Below, piece after piece: positions 1 to 6,481 of a stretch of 7,536 nucleotides of DNA. The position numbers and the translations under genes were made by a program. Location: positions 1-7,536 of the forward strand of contig JAJQCX010000045.1 in assembly GCA_021202495.1 (NCBI GenBank), written 5' to 3'. The DNA is from Clostridia bacterium. Lineage in GTDB: Bacteria; Bacillota; Clostridia; UMGS1883. How positions within the stretch are numbered: the stretch's first letter is position 1; each line of letters opens with the position of its first letter. Below the pieces are notes generated by a model. The model was given only the letters and a program-made list of their open reading frames with translations, did not search any database and was not told the origin of the DNA.

Positions 1-95
1 TAATGTGCTGTTGGACATTCTCTTTTCACCTAAAAAGTAAATGCTGTTGCCGTGAAACATCACACGCTTTAATTTATGGAATCGGAGGATAAATA
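1..95 (+). other. Leader of the portal gene; possible end of an upstream gene
   Basis: No complete gene is present. The frame starting at position 2 is open from the window edge to a TAA at 38-40 and reads NVLLDILFSPKK, which could be the last residues of an upstream gene; synteny would make that the large terminase subunit, but twelve residues are too few to identify. The only clear signal is the Shine-Dalgarno GGAGG at 84-88, seven bases before the portal ATG at 96. I see no convincing promoter or terminator here. Confidence 0.35.
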
Positions 96-1448
96 ATGGG
101 ACTTTTTAAATGGTTAGGTTTTGGCGGAAAAACGCGGGACGCGCCAGGAGGGGCGGCGAACATTCCCGATATTCAAAACAGTGTGCGTGACAGCGGTCAG
201 ACATTTACCTTCGGCAGAGCCGACAGCGGTGAACGTGTTGACGAGAAATCATCTCTGCAAATCGCGACAGTATATGCCTGTGTTCGTCTTTTGGCTGAGA
301 CTGTGGCGGGACTTCCGCTGCACCTCTATCGCTATGTTGACAACGACGGCAAAGAAAAGGCGGTCGAACATCCGTTATATAAAATTCTCTATCGGCAGCC
401 GAATCCTGAGATGACATCGTTCAGCTTTCGTGAATGCCTGATGACGCACTTGCTTCTTTGGGGCAACGCATACGCGCAGATTGTTCGTGACGGCAAAAAC
501 AACATTCTCGGCCTGTATCCTCTCATGCCGCAGAATGTGGAGATTGACCGTGACGAACATGGTAGCATCTATTACATCTATCACGCCTATGAGGACGACA
601 AAGCGGGAGAAACAGGCAAGGACTACTACTTTAAGCGGGAAGAAGTTCTCCATATCCCCGGCTTGGGATTTAACGGGTTGGTCGGCTTCTCGCCCATCGG
701 CATGATGAAGAATGCCTTAGGCTCCGCTATTGCCGTGGAAAAGTACGGCTCATCATTCTTCCGAAACGGCGCACAGCCCTCCGGCGTTTTGGAGCATCCG
801 GGGACGCTGAAAAATCCCGAAAAGGTGCGTGACGCATGGGAAAGCGTATATGGCGGAGCGTCAAACGCGCACCGTGTGGCAATTTTAGAAGAGGGTATGA
901 AATATACAGCCATTTCGCTTCCGCCGGAGGACAGTCAATTCTTGGAGACGCGCAAATTCAGCGTGGAGGAGATATGTCGGATATTCCGTGTGCCGCCTCA
1001 CCTTGTACAGGACTTGGAACACGCCACGTTCAGCAATATTGAACATCAGGGTATTGACTTTGTGCAGCATTCCGTAACGCCGTGGCTTGTTCGATGGGAG
1101 CAGGTGATTGTTAAGGATATTCTGTTGGAGGACGAACAGGATGTGTATTTTCCCAAATTTAATGCGAACGGGCTTCTTCGCGGCGACTACCAAAGCAGAA
1201 TGAACGGCTACGCCGTAGCGTTCGCCAACGGCTTTATGTCGCCCAATGAAATACGCCGCTTAGAAAACCTTAACCCCATTCCGAAAGAGGACGGCGGTGA
1301 CGACTACTACTTGAACGGCTCATATACAAAGCTTTCGATGGCAGGCATCGCTTACGGAGTGAACACGGAAAAAGAGGAAGAATCCGAAGGGAACAGGGAA
1401 AGTCAGCCGAGTGAGAACAGGCGTGAAGGAAGGAGAAATATACAATGA
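96..1448 (+). CDS. Phage portal protein, HK97 family
   Basis: This 450-residue protein is a portal: the dodecameric ring at one vertex of the prohead through which the terminase pumps DNA and to which the tail later attaches. Family features include the N-terminal helix region VYACVRLLAETVAGLPLHLY (59-78), LLLWGNAYAQIV (119-130), FFRNGAQPSGVL (221-232), the conserved block around SVEEICRIFRVPPHLVQDLE (289-308), and LRGDYQSRMNGYAVAFANGF (361-380). The length fits the PF04860-type family. The last 25 or so residues are charged (Glu, Arg, Ser) and look like a disordered tail. The ATG follows GGAGG at 84-88 with good spacing. The stop overlaps the start of the protease gene by four bases (ATGA), which suggests translational coupling and a fixed portal to protease ratio. 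It is followed by protease and capsid genes as in HK97. Confidence 0.95.
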   Translation: MGLFKWLGFGGKTRDAPGGAANIPDIQNSVRDSGQTFTFGRADSGERVDEKSSLQIATVYACVRLLAETVAGLPLHLYRYVDNDGKEKAVEHPLYKILYRQPNPEMTSFSFRECLMTHLLLWGNAYAQIVRDGKNNILGLYPLMPQNVEIDRDEHGSIYYIYHAYEDDKAGETGKDYYFKREEVLHIPGLGFNGLVGFSPIGMMKNALGSAIAVEKYGSSFFRNGAQPSGVLEHPGTLKNPEKVRDAWESVYGGASNAHRVAILEEGMKYTAISLPPEDSQFLETRKFSVEEICRIFRVPPHLVQDLEHATFSNIEHQGIDFVQHSVTPWLVRWEQVIVKDILLEDEQDVYFPKFNANGLLRGDYQSRMNGYAVAFANGFMSPNEIRRLENLNPIPKEDGGDDYYLNGSYTKLSMAGIAYGVNTEKEEESEGNRESQPSENRREGRRNIQ

Positions 1449-2260
1449 GAAAATTTTGGAATTGGATAACGAATGACGCGGGAGAAAGAACGCTGCGTCT
1501 CGAAGGACCCATAGATTCCGATGATATGTGGGGCAATTCGGTAACTCCCGCATGGTTTCGCAGTGAACTCGAATCCGGCGAGGGCGACATTACGGTTTGG
1601 ATAAATTCACCCGGAGGCTCGGTATGTGCCGCCGCCGAGATTTACACAATGCTGCGCGACTACAAGGGCAAGGTTACCGTCAAAATTGACGCAGTCGCCG
1701 CGTCGGCGGCATCCGTGGTCGCAATGGCAGGTGATGTTGTGTTAATGTCGCCTGTCGCGATGATGATGGTGCATGACCCCGCAACCGTCGCTATGGGAAA
1801 CCGCGCGGAAATGGAGAAGGCAATCGAAACACTTGACGCAGTCAAAGAGAGCATCATCAATGCGTACAGCGCCAAGACCGGACTGTCACATAACAAAATC
1901 TCATCGCTGATGTCCAACGAAACATGGCTGGACGCAAAGGAAGCCTTAAAACTGGGCTTCTGCGATGAGATATTATTCACTTCTGATGAAAAATCCGGCG
2001 AAGAAGATGAAAAGCCGGATAGTCCGGACGAGGATGACCCCGACAAGGACAAACCGAACGAAGATGGCGACGACGATGAAAAGGAAGATGTGCATCTCTA
2101 TTCAACACGCATCATGAATCGGATGATTTTAAACCATATCGGCGTGACGGATGAAACACAGACAAAACCTCCGCTGCCTTTTATCGGCATGGACGGCACA
2201 ACGGCGGACGGCAGCGTCCCATACACAATTTTATCAAAACAGCTGGAGTTCTTACGATGA
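1445..2260 (+). CDS. ClpP-like head maturation protease
   Basis: This is a 271-residue serine protease of the ClpP/crotonase fold that in many siphophages cleaves the capsid protein's N-terminal scaffold-like domain during head maturation. The ClpP signatures are INSPGGSVCAAAEIY (53-67, oxyanion region), VAASAASVVAMAG (84-96), where Ser87 aligns with the ClpP nucleophile by its spacing to the following AG, and MMVHDP (107-112) with catalytic His110. The third residue of the triad, Asp in ClpP, aligns with Glu159 in NETWLDAKEALKLGF; an acidic residue there is usual in phage members as far as I recall. Residues about 180-215 are a very acidic, Pro-containing linker, followed by a 55-residue C-terminal segment of unknown role. 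AAGGAG at 1430-1435 precedes the ATG, which overlaps the portal stop. The capsid gene lies directly downstream, the expected substrate. Confidence 0.93.
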   Translation: MRKFWNWITNDAGERTLRLEGPIDSDDMWGNSVTPAWFRSELESGEGDITVWINSPGGSVCAAAEIYTMLRDYKGKVTVKIDAVAASAASVVAMAGDVVLMSPVAMMMVHDPATVAMGNRAEMEKAIETLDAVKESIINAYSAKTGLSHNKISSLMSNETWLDAKEALKLGFCDEILFTSDEKSGEEDEKPDSPDEDDPDKDKPNEDGDDDEKEDVHLYSTRIMNRMILNHIGVTDETQTKPPLPFIGMDGTTADGSVPYTILSKQLEFLR

Positions 2261-2311
2261 GCCCCGGCTATTTTTATACACCAAACAACAAAATTATGGA
2301 GGCAGAAAATT

Positions 2312-3514
2312 ATGAGTAAAATTCTTGAACTGAGAACTAAAAGAGCAGCCCTGTGGGAGCAGACGAAGAAGTTTCTCGAAGATCATCGCGGTGAGAACGG
2401 TCTTGTTGCGCCGAATGCCGTGGAACAGTACAATAAGATGGCGACCGATGTCAAGGCTTTGGGAGATGAGATTAATCGTCTTGAAGAACAGGAATCATTG
2501 GAGGCACAGCTTAACGCGCCGACAACTAAGCCCGTAACGGGAAGTCCGAAGGCTGAAACGAAGGCTTCCGGCAAGGCGACCGCTACGCCGGAGTATTCCG
2601 ACGCTTTCTGGAACATGATTCGTATGCACGGAAATTACGGCGAAATCAGAAACGCGTTATCTGCCGGAGTGGACAGCGAGGGCGGATATACCGTGCCGGA
2701 TGAGTTCGAGCGTAAGCTCATTGAAGCATTGGAGGAAAACAACATCTTCCGCACAATGGCGCACACCATCCACACATCCTCCGGGACTCGCAAAATTCCG
2801 ATTGCGGAGGAAAGCGGCGAAGCGTCATGGATTGATGAGGGCGAGGAAATCCCCGAAACAACCGAAACCTTCGGTCAGACAACGCTTTCCGCGTACAAGC
2901 TCGGCACTATGATTAAAATCTCAAACGAGCTTCTGAACGATTCGGCGTTTGACCTTGCAGCATATATTTCTCAGCGTTTTGGCGTGATGATGGGCAACGC
3001 GGAGGAAAACGCCTTTATCAACGGCGACGGCATCGGAAAGCCTCTCGGAATTTTGGACGATGCCGGCGCGCAGGTCGGAGTTACAGCCGCAAGCAAGACA
3101 GCCGTAACGTTCGACGAAATCTATCAGCTGTATTATTCGCTCAAAAGTCCGTACAGAAAGAAAGCGACCTTCCTCTGCAATGAGGCTCTTGTACTTCAGA
3201 TGATGACGATTAAGGACGCGAACAACAACTACATCTGGAAGCCCGGTCTCGGCATTGCGGAGCCTGACACGCTTCTTAACAGACCGCTTAAGACATCGTC
3301 ATATATGCCGGCTGTCGAAGCGGGAAATAAGACGCTGCTCTTTGGCGACATGAACTACTATTGGATTGCCGACAGACTTGGACGCACGTTCCGCAGACTC
3401 AACGAGCTCTATGCCCGCACCGATCAGGTCGGTTTTATGACCACGCAACGTGTGGACGGGAAGCTGATATTGCCGGAAGCGGTGCAGGTGCTTCAGATGG
3501 CTGCGGGTGCCTGA
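2312..3514 (+). CDS. Major capsid protein, HK97 fold
   Basis: This 400-residue protein forms the icosahedral shell. Residues 1 to about 70 are charged and predicted coiled coil (MSKILELRTKRAALWEQTKK onward), matching the delta domain that acts as an internal scaffold and is removed by the phage protease; a low-complexity Thr/Lys/Ala linker follows (about 70-92). The shell domain starts near ALSAGVDSEGGYTVPDEFE (115-133), the usual N-arm motif of this family, and continues with SGTRKIPIAEE (157-167), LGTMIKISNELLNDS (197-211), NAFINGDGIGKPLGIL (233-248) and the P-domain/A-domain region to LPEAVQVLQ (387-395). No separate scaffold gene is seen, consistent with the fused delta domain. The start is fixed by GGAGG at 2298-2302. 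The gap of 51 bases after the protease holds only this ribosome binding site. A 9-bp hairpin overlaps the stop codon. Confidence 0.95.
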   Translation: MSKILELRTKRAALWEQTKKFLEDHRGENGLVAPNAVEQYNKMATDVKALGDEINRLEEQESLEAQLNAPTTKPVTGSPKAETKASGKATATPEYSDAFWNMIRMHGNYGEIRNALSAGVDSEGGYTVPDEFERKLIEALEENNIFRTMAHTIHTSSGTRKIPIAEESGEASWIDEGEEIPETTETFGQTTLSAYKLGTMIKISNELLNDSAFDLAAYISQRFGVMMGNAEENAFINGDGIGKPLGILDDAGAQVGVTAASKTAVTFDEIYQLYYSLKSPYRKKATFLCNEALVLQMMTIKDANNNYIWKPGLGIAEPDTLLNRPLKTSSYMPAVEAGNKTLLFGDMNYYWIADRLGRTFRRLNELYARTDQVGFMTTQRVDGKLILPEAVQVLQMAAGA

Positions 3515-3532
3515 TATCGGATTCGATATCGG
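3511..3532 (+). promoter_or_regulatory. Hairpin over the capsid stop codon
   Basis: Positions 3511-3519 (CTGATATCG) pair with 3524-3532 (CGATATCGG) around the loop GATT, giving a 9-bp stem with one T-G wobble. The stem includes the capsid TGA (3512-3514) and ends one base before the AAAGGAGA ribosome binding site of the connector gene. No T-run follows, so it is not an ordinary intrinsic terminator. It could protect the abundant capsid message from 3' exonucleases or lower ribosome entry on the next gene; both are inference. Confidence 0.45.
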
Positions 3533-3550
3533 AAAGGAGATGGATGCCGA

Positions 3551-3880
3551 ATGAGCCTCGTATCACTTGAAGAAGCGAAGAACTATCTGCGTGTGGATAC
3601 TTCCGACGATGATGCTCTTATCGGCGTCCTTCTTTCCTCCGCCTGCAGACTGTGCGCTGACGTGGCGCGGCTTACGGATGAAGAATGGAACGCTGTAGAC
3701 GGCGGCGATAACAACGGCATATATTCGGATGAGGATTTAACGTATATCCGCGAGGTCATGAATGTGGCTGTGCTTTACGCGCTCGGATATTTGTATGAAC
3801 ATCGCGAGGAAGCCGACCATCACGATTTGCTTATGACGCTCCGAAGTCTGCTCTTTGCTGTACGGGAGGGTGTGTTTTGA
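3551..3880 (+). CDS. Head-tail connector protein (gp6-like)
   Basis: This 109-residue, mostly helical acidic protein matches the head-tail connector group (HK97 gp6 / SPP1 gp15-like, Phage_connect family), which forms a ring under the portal after DNA packaging. The N-terminus SLVSLEEAKNYLRVDTSDDD (2-21) followed by a helix (ALIGVLLSSACRLCADVARL, 22-41) is the typical opening of this family, and the C-terminal helices IREVMNVAVLYALGYLYEHR (66-85) and LLMTLRSLLF complete the fold. The start ATG at 3551 is served by AAAGGAGA (3533-3540); an ATG at 3544 is out of frame and opens only an 8-codon frame. Its position right after the capsid gene and before the head-tail adaptor supports the call. 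The stop shares its last base with the next ATG. Confidence 0.85.
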   Translation: MSLVSLEEAKNYLRVDTSDDDALIGVLLSSACRLCADVARLTDEEWNAVDGGDNNGIYSDEDLTYIREVMNVAVLYALGYLYEHREEADHHDLLMTLRSLLFAVREGVF

Positions 3881-4221
3881 TGAAGATATCTCTCTTAAAT
3901 GAAAAGATAACATTTGAGAAAAACACAGTCACAATTGATGAAAACGCCAATCACAAAAACGCGTGGAGTGAATATTTCACTTGTTACGCCTATGCGGACA
4001 CATCAGGCGCAAAAGGCGAAAAGGAATCCGCGGGGATAACAGTGACAGAGAGCGGCTTGGTATTTACACTTCGTTTCTGCAGCGAGCTTTCAGAACTTGA
4101 CACTACCCACTATCGTGTGCGCTTTCACGATGAGCCGTACAACATCACATCCATAGACATGATGAACTACAGCCGCAGGACACTCAAAGTGACCTGCGAA
4201 AAAGAACGGAGGGACAGCTAA
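3880..4221 (+). CDS. Head closure / head-tail adaptor protein
   Basis: This 113-residue protein is of the phage head-tail joining family (SPP1 gp16-like, PF05521), a small beta-rich protein that binds the connector ring and closes the filled head. The N-terminus ISLLNEKITFEKNTVTIDEN (3-22) is the usual first strand pair; AWSEYFTCYAYAD (28-40) and FTLRFCSELSELDTTHYRVR (62-81), then DEPYNITSIDMMNYSRRTLK (84-103), are the strands and the closing motif (I-T-x-I-D...R-R-x-L-x-V) typical of the family. I chose ATG 3880, which overlaps the connector stop (TGATG) and lies nine bases after GGGAGGG (3864-3870), rather than the in-frame TTG at 3877. The gene sits in the expected slot between connector and gp10-like genes. 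Confidence 0.85.
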   Translation: MKISLLNEKITFEKNTVTIDENANHKNAWSEYFTCYAYADTSGAKGEKESAGITVTESGLVFTLRFCSELSELDTTHYRVRFHDEPYNITSIDMMNYSRRTLKVTCEKERRDS

Positions 4222-4223
4222 AG

Positions 4224-4601
4224 ATGGCGAAAACAATCAGCATTGATGAAATGGCAAGTGCGATAAACGAAGGGCTGCAGGAGTACGCCAATCTTGCGGC
4301 GGATGATATGAAAGATGCCGTGAGAAAAACGGCAAAGTCCGTGAAGGAAGAGATCTCCGCCAACGCTCCCATAAAGAGCGGCGCGTATAAGAAAAGCTGG
4401 GCGGCAAAAGAAACGGCGGAGAGCGCGGAAACCTTGTCAGTGACAGTCTATTCAAAAAATCGCTATCAATTGGCGCACCTTCTTGAAAAAGGTCACGCGC
4501 TCAGAGGCGGCGGCAGAACGAAAGCTTTTCCTCATATTGCTCCCGCCGAAGAAACGGGCGAAGATATGCTTTTGAAGCTGATAGAACAGGCGTTGAACTG
4601 A
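4224..4601 (+). CDS. HK97 gp10-like minor tail component
   Basis: This 125-residue protein belongs to the HK97 gp10 family (PF04883-type), found at the head-tail interface or tail end in siphophages. The N-terminal half is helical and charged (MASAINEGLQEYANLAADDM, 10-29, then VRKTAKSVKEEISANAP). The family landmarks are PIKSGAYKKSW (49-59), a variant of the G-x-Y/L-x-x-S-W element, then a strand (LSVTVYSKNRYQLAHLLEKG, 71-90) and the C-terminal signature GHALRGGGRTKAFPHIAPAE (90-109), in which A-F-P-H-I-x-P-A-E is strongly conserved. The ATG follows GGAGGG (4208-4213) and starts two bases after the previous stop. Exact molecular role in this family is not settled; tail completion is the usual assignment. 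Confidence 0.88.
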   Translation: MAKTISIDEMASAINEGLQEYANLAADDMKDAVRKTAKSVKEEISANAPIKSGAYKKSWAAKETAESAETLSVTVYSKNRYQLAHLLEKGHALRGGGRTKAFPHIAPAEETGEDMLLKLIEQALN

Positions 4602-4614
4602 CGGAGGCGAGATT

Positions 4615-4932
4615 ATGACACATCAAGAAGTAATCAAAATGATGGAGGAACTTGACATTCCTTTTGCGTATGACCATTTCGCGGAAGGTGAAGCGCCGGA
4701 GCCGCCGTTCATCTGCTTTCTCTATCCCGCATCTCAAAATTTCGGTGCGGACAATATCGTATACTTCAGCTGCAATTCACTTGATATTGAACTGTATACC
4801 AACGTCAAAGAGCCTGACCTTGAAGCAACTGTTGAGGAAGTCCTGACGGCGCATGAGTTATATTATGAAAAATCCGAAGTATGGATTGAATCGGAAAAAC
4901 TGTATGAAGTCCTCTACTCCCTCGCGGTGTAG
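4615..4932 (+). CDS. Putative tail completion / tail terminator protein
   Basis: This 105-residue acidic protein sits exactly where siphophages encode the tail terminator, the ring that stops tube polymerisation and joins the tail to the head. The sequence resembles a small protein common in this slot in Bacillota phages: helix 1 HQEVIKMMEELDIPFAYDHF (3-22), the motif EGEAPEPPFICFLYPASQNF (24-43), a strand LDIELYTNVKEPDLEATVEE (56-75) and a final strand YEKSEVWIESEKLYEVLYSL (84-103). The two-helix, mixed-sheet pattern is compatible with the tail-terminator fold, but I rely mainly on position and recall of the family, not on a diagnostic residue. GGAGG (4603-4607) precedes the ATG at 4615. It could otherwise be described only as a conserved phage protein. 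Confidence 0.68.
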   Translation: MTHQEVIKMMEELDIPFAYDHFAEGEAPEPPFICFLYPASQNFGADNIVYFSCNSLDIELYTNVKEPDLEATVEEVLTAHELYYEKSEVWIESEKLYEVLYSLAV

Positions 4933-4961
4933 AGGACAAATTATGAAGGGAGATTTTTGCT

Positions 4962-5537
4962 ATGGCAAACAAAGCGAACAAGGTGAAATTCGGACTAAAA
5001 AATGTTCATTACTCGAAAATCACCTTCGACGAGGACGGCAATGCAACATTTGCGGCGCCGGTGCGTATTCCGGGCGCGGTGAATTTGTCGATGGACCCCG
5101 AAGGCGAGCCGGAGGTTTTTTGGGCGGACAATATTGCCTACTACGTCATGAACAACAATTCCGGCTACACCGGCGACCTTGAGATTGCCCTTGTGCCTGA
5201 GTCCTTCCTTGTGGACATCCTCCACGAAGAGGAGGACAGCAACGGCGTATATGCCGAAAGCATGGAGGTTGAATTGGAACATTTCGCGCTGCTCTTTGAG
5301 TTTAACGGAGATATTCGCAAAACCCGCCATGTGATGTATAACTGCACCTGCTCTCGTCCGACGATTGAAGGCTCCACAACGGAGGATTCAAAGGAAGTTC
5401 AGACAGAGACACTGAGCCTTACCGCGACAGCTCTCGCGAATGGCTACGTTAAAGCCAAAACCGGCACAAATACGTCGGAAGAAGTATACAATGCGTGGTA
5501 TGACGCGGTATATGAGCCGCAAAACACGGGCGAGTGA
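4962..5537 (+). CDS. Major tail (tube) protein, phi13 family
   Basis: This 191-residue protein forms the stacked hexameric rings of the non-contractile tail tube. It matches the phi13-type major tail protein of Gram-positive siphophages: NKVKFGLKNVHYSKITFDED (6-25), then ATFAAPVRIPGAVNLSMDPE (28-47), FWADNIAYYVMNNNSGYTGD (53-72), LEIALVPESFLVDILHEE (73-90) and RHVMYNCTCSRPTIEGST (122-139), followed by the LSLTATALANGYVKAKT strand (151-167). The beta-rich pattern and length are normal, and no C-terminal Ig-like domain is present. AAGGGAG (4946-4952) lies nine bases before the ATG. Its neighbours are the tail completion gene upstream and the chaperone pair downstream, the canonical order for this module. 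Confidence 0.93.
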   Translation: MANKANKVKFGLKNVHYSKITFDEDGNATFAAPVRIPGAVNLSMDPEGEPEVFWADNIAYYVMNNNSGYTGDLEIALVPESFLVDILHEEEDSNGVYAESMEVELEHFALLFEFNGDIRKTRHVMYNCTCSRPTIEGSTTEDSKEVQTETLSLTATALANGYVKAKTGTNTSEEVYNAWYDAVYEPQNTGE

Positions 5538-5567
5538 TTTTAAAGAGCAAAGGGCGGAAGTTTTACT

Positions 5568-5942
5568 ATGGCGCTGACAAAAACAATCAATATTGACGGA
5601 ATAGACGTAACATTCCGCGCTTCCGCGGCGGTGCCGAGATTGTACCGCATCCGCTTTGGGCGCGATATATATAGGGACCTTCGTCAGCTTGAAAAAAGCG
5701 TGGGCGAAAGCAGCGAAGATGCAAGTGAGCTTGATGTCTTTTCATTGGAACTTTTTGAAAATATAGCGTTCATCATGGCGCGTCACGCTGACCCTGAGAA
5801 TGTGTCGGACAGCCCCGATGAATGGCTCGAACAATTCAACACATTTTCGATATATCAGGTGCTGCCGGAGCTGATTGATTTGTGGGGTTTGAATGTGCAG
5901 ACACAGTCTGAGTCTAAAAAAAACTCGAAAAACAGAACGTGA
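5568..5942 (+). CDS. Tail assembly chaperone, gpG-like
   Basis: This 124-residue protein is the first of the two tail assembly chaperones, which bind the tape measure protein and recruit tube subunits but are absent from the finished virion. It has the usual small beta start (ALTKTINIDGIDVTFRASAA, 2-21), the helix VPRLYRIRFGRDIYRDLRQL (22-41), an acidic linker and the helix pair FENIAFIMARHADPENVSDS (63-82) and WLEQFNTFSIYQVLPELIDL (86-105), ending in Trp-Gly-Leu. The last ten codons contain an A8 run (5916-5923) where the frame can change; without a change the protein ends at TGA 5940-5942. The ribosome binding site (AGGG at 5551-5554 or GGAAG at 5556-5560) is weaker than those of its neighbours. 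Position between major tail and tape measure genes supports the call. Confidence 0.87.
   Translation: MALTKTINIDGIDVTFRASAAVPRLYRIRFGRDIYRDLRQLEKSVGESSEDASELDVFSLELFENIAFIMARHADPENVSDSPDEWLEQFNTFSIYQVLPELIDLWGLNVQTQSESKKNSKNRT
5916..5924 (+). other. Probable frameshift site in the tail chaperone gene
   Basis: Eight A residues followed by C are read as AAA AAA AAC in the gpG-like frame. The T-like frame is open through this point and is +1 (or -2) relative to it. A shift here would give either ESKKTRKTEREM (+1) or ESKKKTRKTEREM (-2) and a fusion of about 179 or 180 residues. A single-A deletion by RNA polymerase slippage would have the same effect. The A AAA AAC heptamer also suits a -1 shift, but the -1 frame ends seven codons later at TGA 5945-5947. 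Confidence 0.6.
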
Positions 5943-5943
5943 A

Positions 5944-6108
5944 ATGACAACCGAGCTTTTTCTTCTGCGCTGCGTTCAGCTGGGAATATCTATTCGTGAT
6001 TTGGATTTGCTCACTATCGGGATGTGTACGGATATGTTCACGGAAAACCTAAACGACGATTACGACTATCCGCTGACGCCGACGCAGGAAATGATGGATT
6101 CATTTTAA
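5944..6108 (+). CDS. Tail assembly chaperone, T-like part
   Basis: From ATG 5944 this frame encodes 54 residues beginning MTTELFLLRCVQLGISIRDL, then DLLTIGMCTDMFTENLNDDY (18-37 roughly) and ending in QEMMDSF. This is the short helical second domain found after the gpG-like gene in many Bacillota siphophages and usually made as a GT fusion through ribosomal frameshifting. The frame stays open upstream to at least 5893, across the A8 run, so a shifted fusion reads into it without a stop. Independent translation is also possible: the ATG is one base after the upstream TGA, which would allow termination-reinitiation, but no Shine-Dalgarno sequence is visible before it. The ATG is given as the start only because the exact shift point cannot be proven from sequence. 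Confidence 0.75.
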   Translation: MTTELFLLRCVQLGISIRDLDLLTIGMCTDMFTENLNDDYDYPLTPTQEMMDSF

Positions 6109-6113
6109 CGAAA

Positions 6114-6147
6114 ATTCCCCGTCCGATGTTTGAATCGGGTGGGGAAT
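6114..6147. terminator. Hairpin between convergent tail and toxin genes
   Basis: Arms 6114-6127 (ATTCCCCGTCCGAT) and 6134-6147 (ATCGGGTGGGGAAT) flank the loop GTTTGA. The hairpin is five bases after the chaperone stop and four bases beyond the toxin stop on the minus strand. In minus-strand RNA the stem is followed by UUUUCGUU (counting its last U), a modest terminator tail for the toxin operon, but it carries two adjacent mismatches. In plus-strand RNA all 14 pairs form, two as G-U wobbles, but no U-run follows. It is best read as the toxin operon terminator, possibly acting in both directions. Confidence 0.65.
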
Positions 6148-6151
6148 CCGT

Positions 6152-6481
6152 TTATAATCCATTCTTTTCAATTCGTTGTGTTGCTATGTCGTAGACCTCA
6201 TCGTCTTCCCTGACACCGATTACAATGATGACCATATCGTTATTCTGACGGATAACCTTGTAAACAACTCGAATGCCGCTTGAACGAAGCTTGATTTTGA
6301 GAAAGCCGGTGAGGTCATTGCCGCCCTTGTTACCCAGCGGATGTCCAAAACCGCCTTCGGAAACGGGAAGAGGATTTTCACTCACTTTTGCGATAGCTTT
6401 CCGAACGAGCTTGCGTGGGCTGCCATCGATTTTTTTCAGGTCTTTGACTGCTTCCGGAAGATATTTTACAGTCCATTTCAT
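6152..6481 (-). CDS. RelE/ParE family toxin
   Basis: This 109-residue basic protein belongs to the RelE/ParE superfamily of type II toxins. RelE-like members cut mRNA on the ribosome; ParE-like members inhibit gyrase; the sequence alone does not tell me which applies. The N-terminal helices YLPEAVKDLKKIDGSPRKLV (7-26) and the motif ENPLPVSEGGFGHPLGNKGG (35-54) are typical of a subgroup often paired with Phd/YefM antitoxins. The core strands follow: LTGFLKIKLRSSGIRVVYKV (57-76) and MVIIVIGVREDDEVYDIATQ (83-102). Basic residues Lys62, Lys64, Arg66 and Arg71 and the C-terminal Glu-Val-Tyr segment lie where active residues are usual in the family. The ATG overlaps the antitoxin stop by four bases (ATGA) on the minus strand, so translation is likely coupled. 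The length is normal and the frame intact. Confidence 0.88.
   Translation of the reverse strand: MKWTVKYLPEAVKDLKKIDGSPRKLVRKAIAKVSENPLPVSEGGFGHPLGNKGGNDLTGFLKIKLRSSGIRVVYKVIRQNNDMVIIVIGVREDDEVYDIATQRIEKNGL

Noticed and set aside
1660..2052. A 130-codon minus-strand frame inside the protease gene
   Set aside because: It is Ser/Ala/Thr-rich low complexity, the mirror of the protease coding bias and acidic linker; no start signal.
2261..2285. GAGCCCCGGCTATTTTTAT as a terminator between protease and capsid genes
   Set aside because: The possible stem is only three or four pairs with too small a loop, and termination before the capsid gene would make no sense.
3877..3882. TTG at 3877 as start of the head closure gene
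   Set aside because: The ATG at 3880 is better spaced from GGGAGGG and forms the usual TGATG overlap.
5918..5947. Canonical -1 frameshift heptamer A AAA AAC as the route to the chaperone fusion
   Set aside because: The -1 frame reads LEKQNVK and stops at 5945-5947, so it cannot join the T-like frame.
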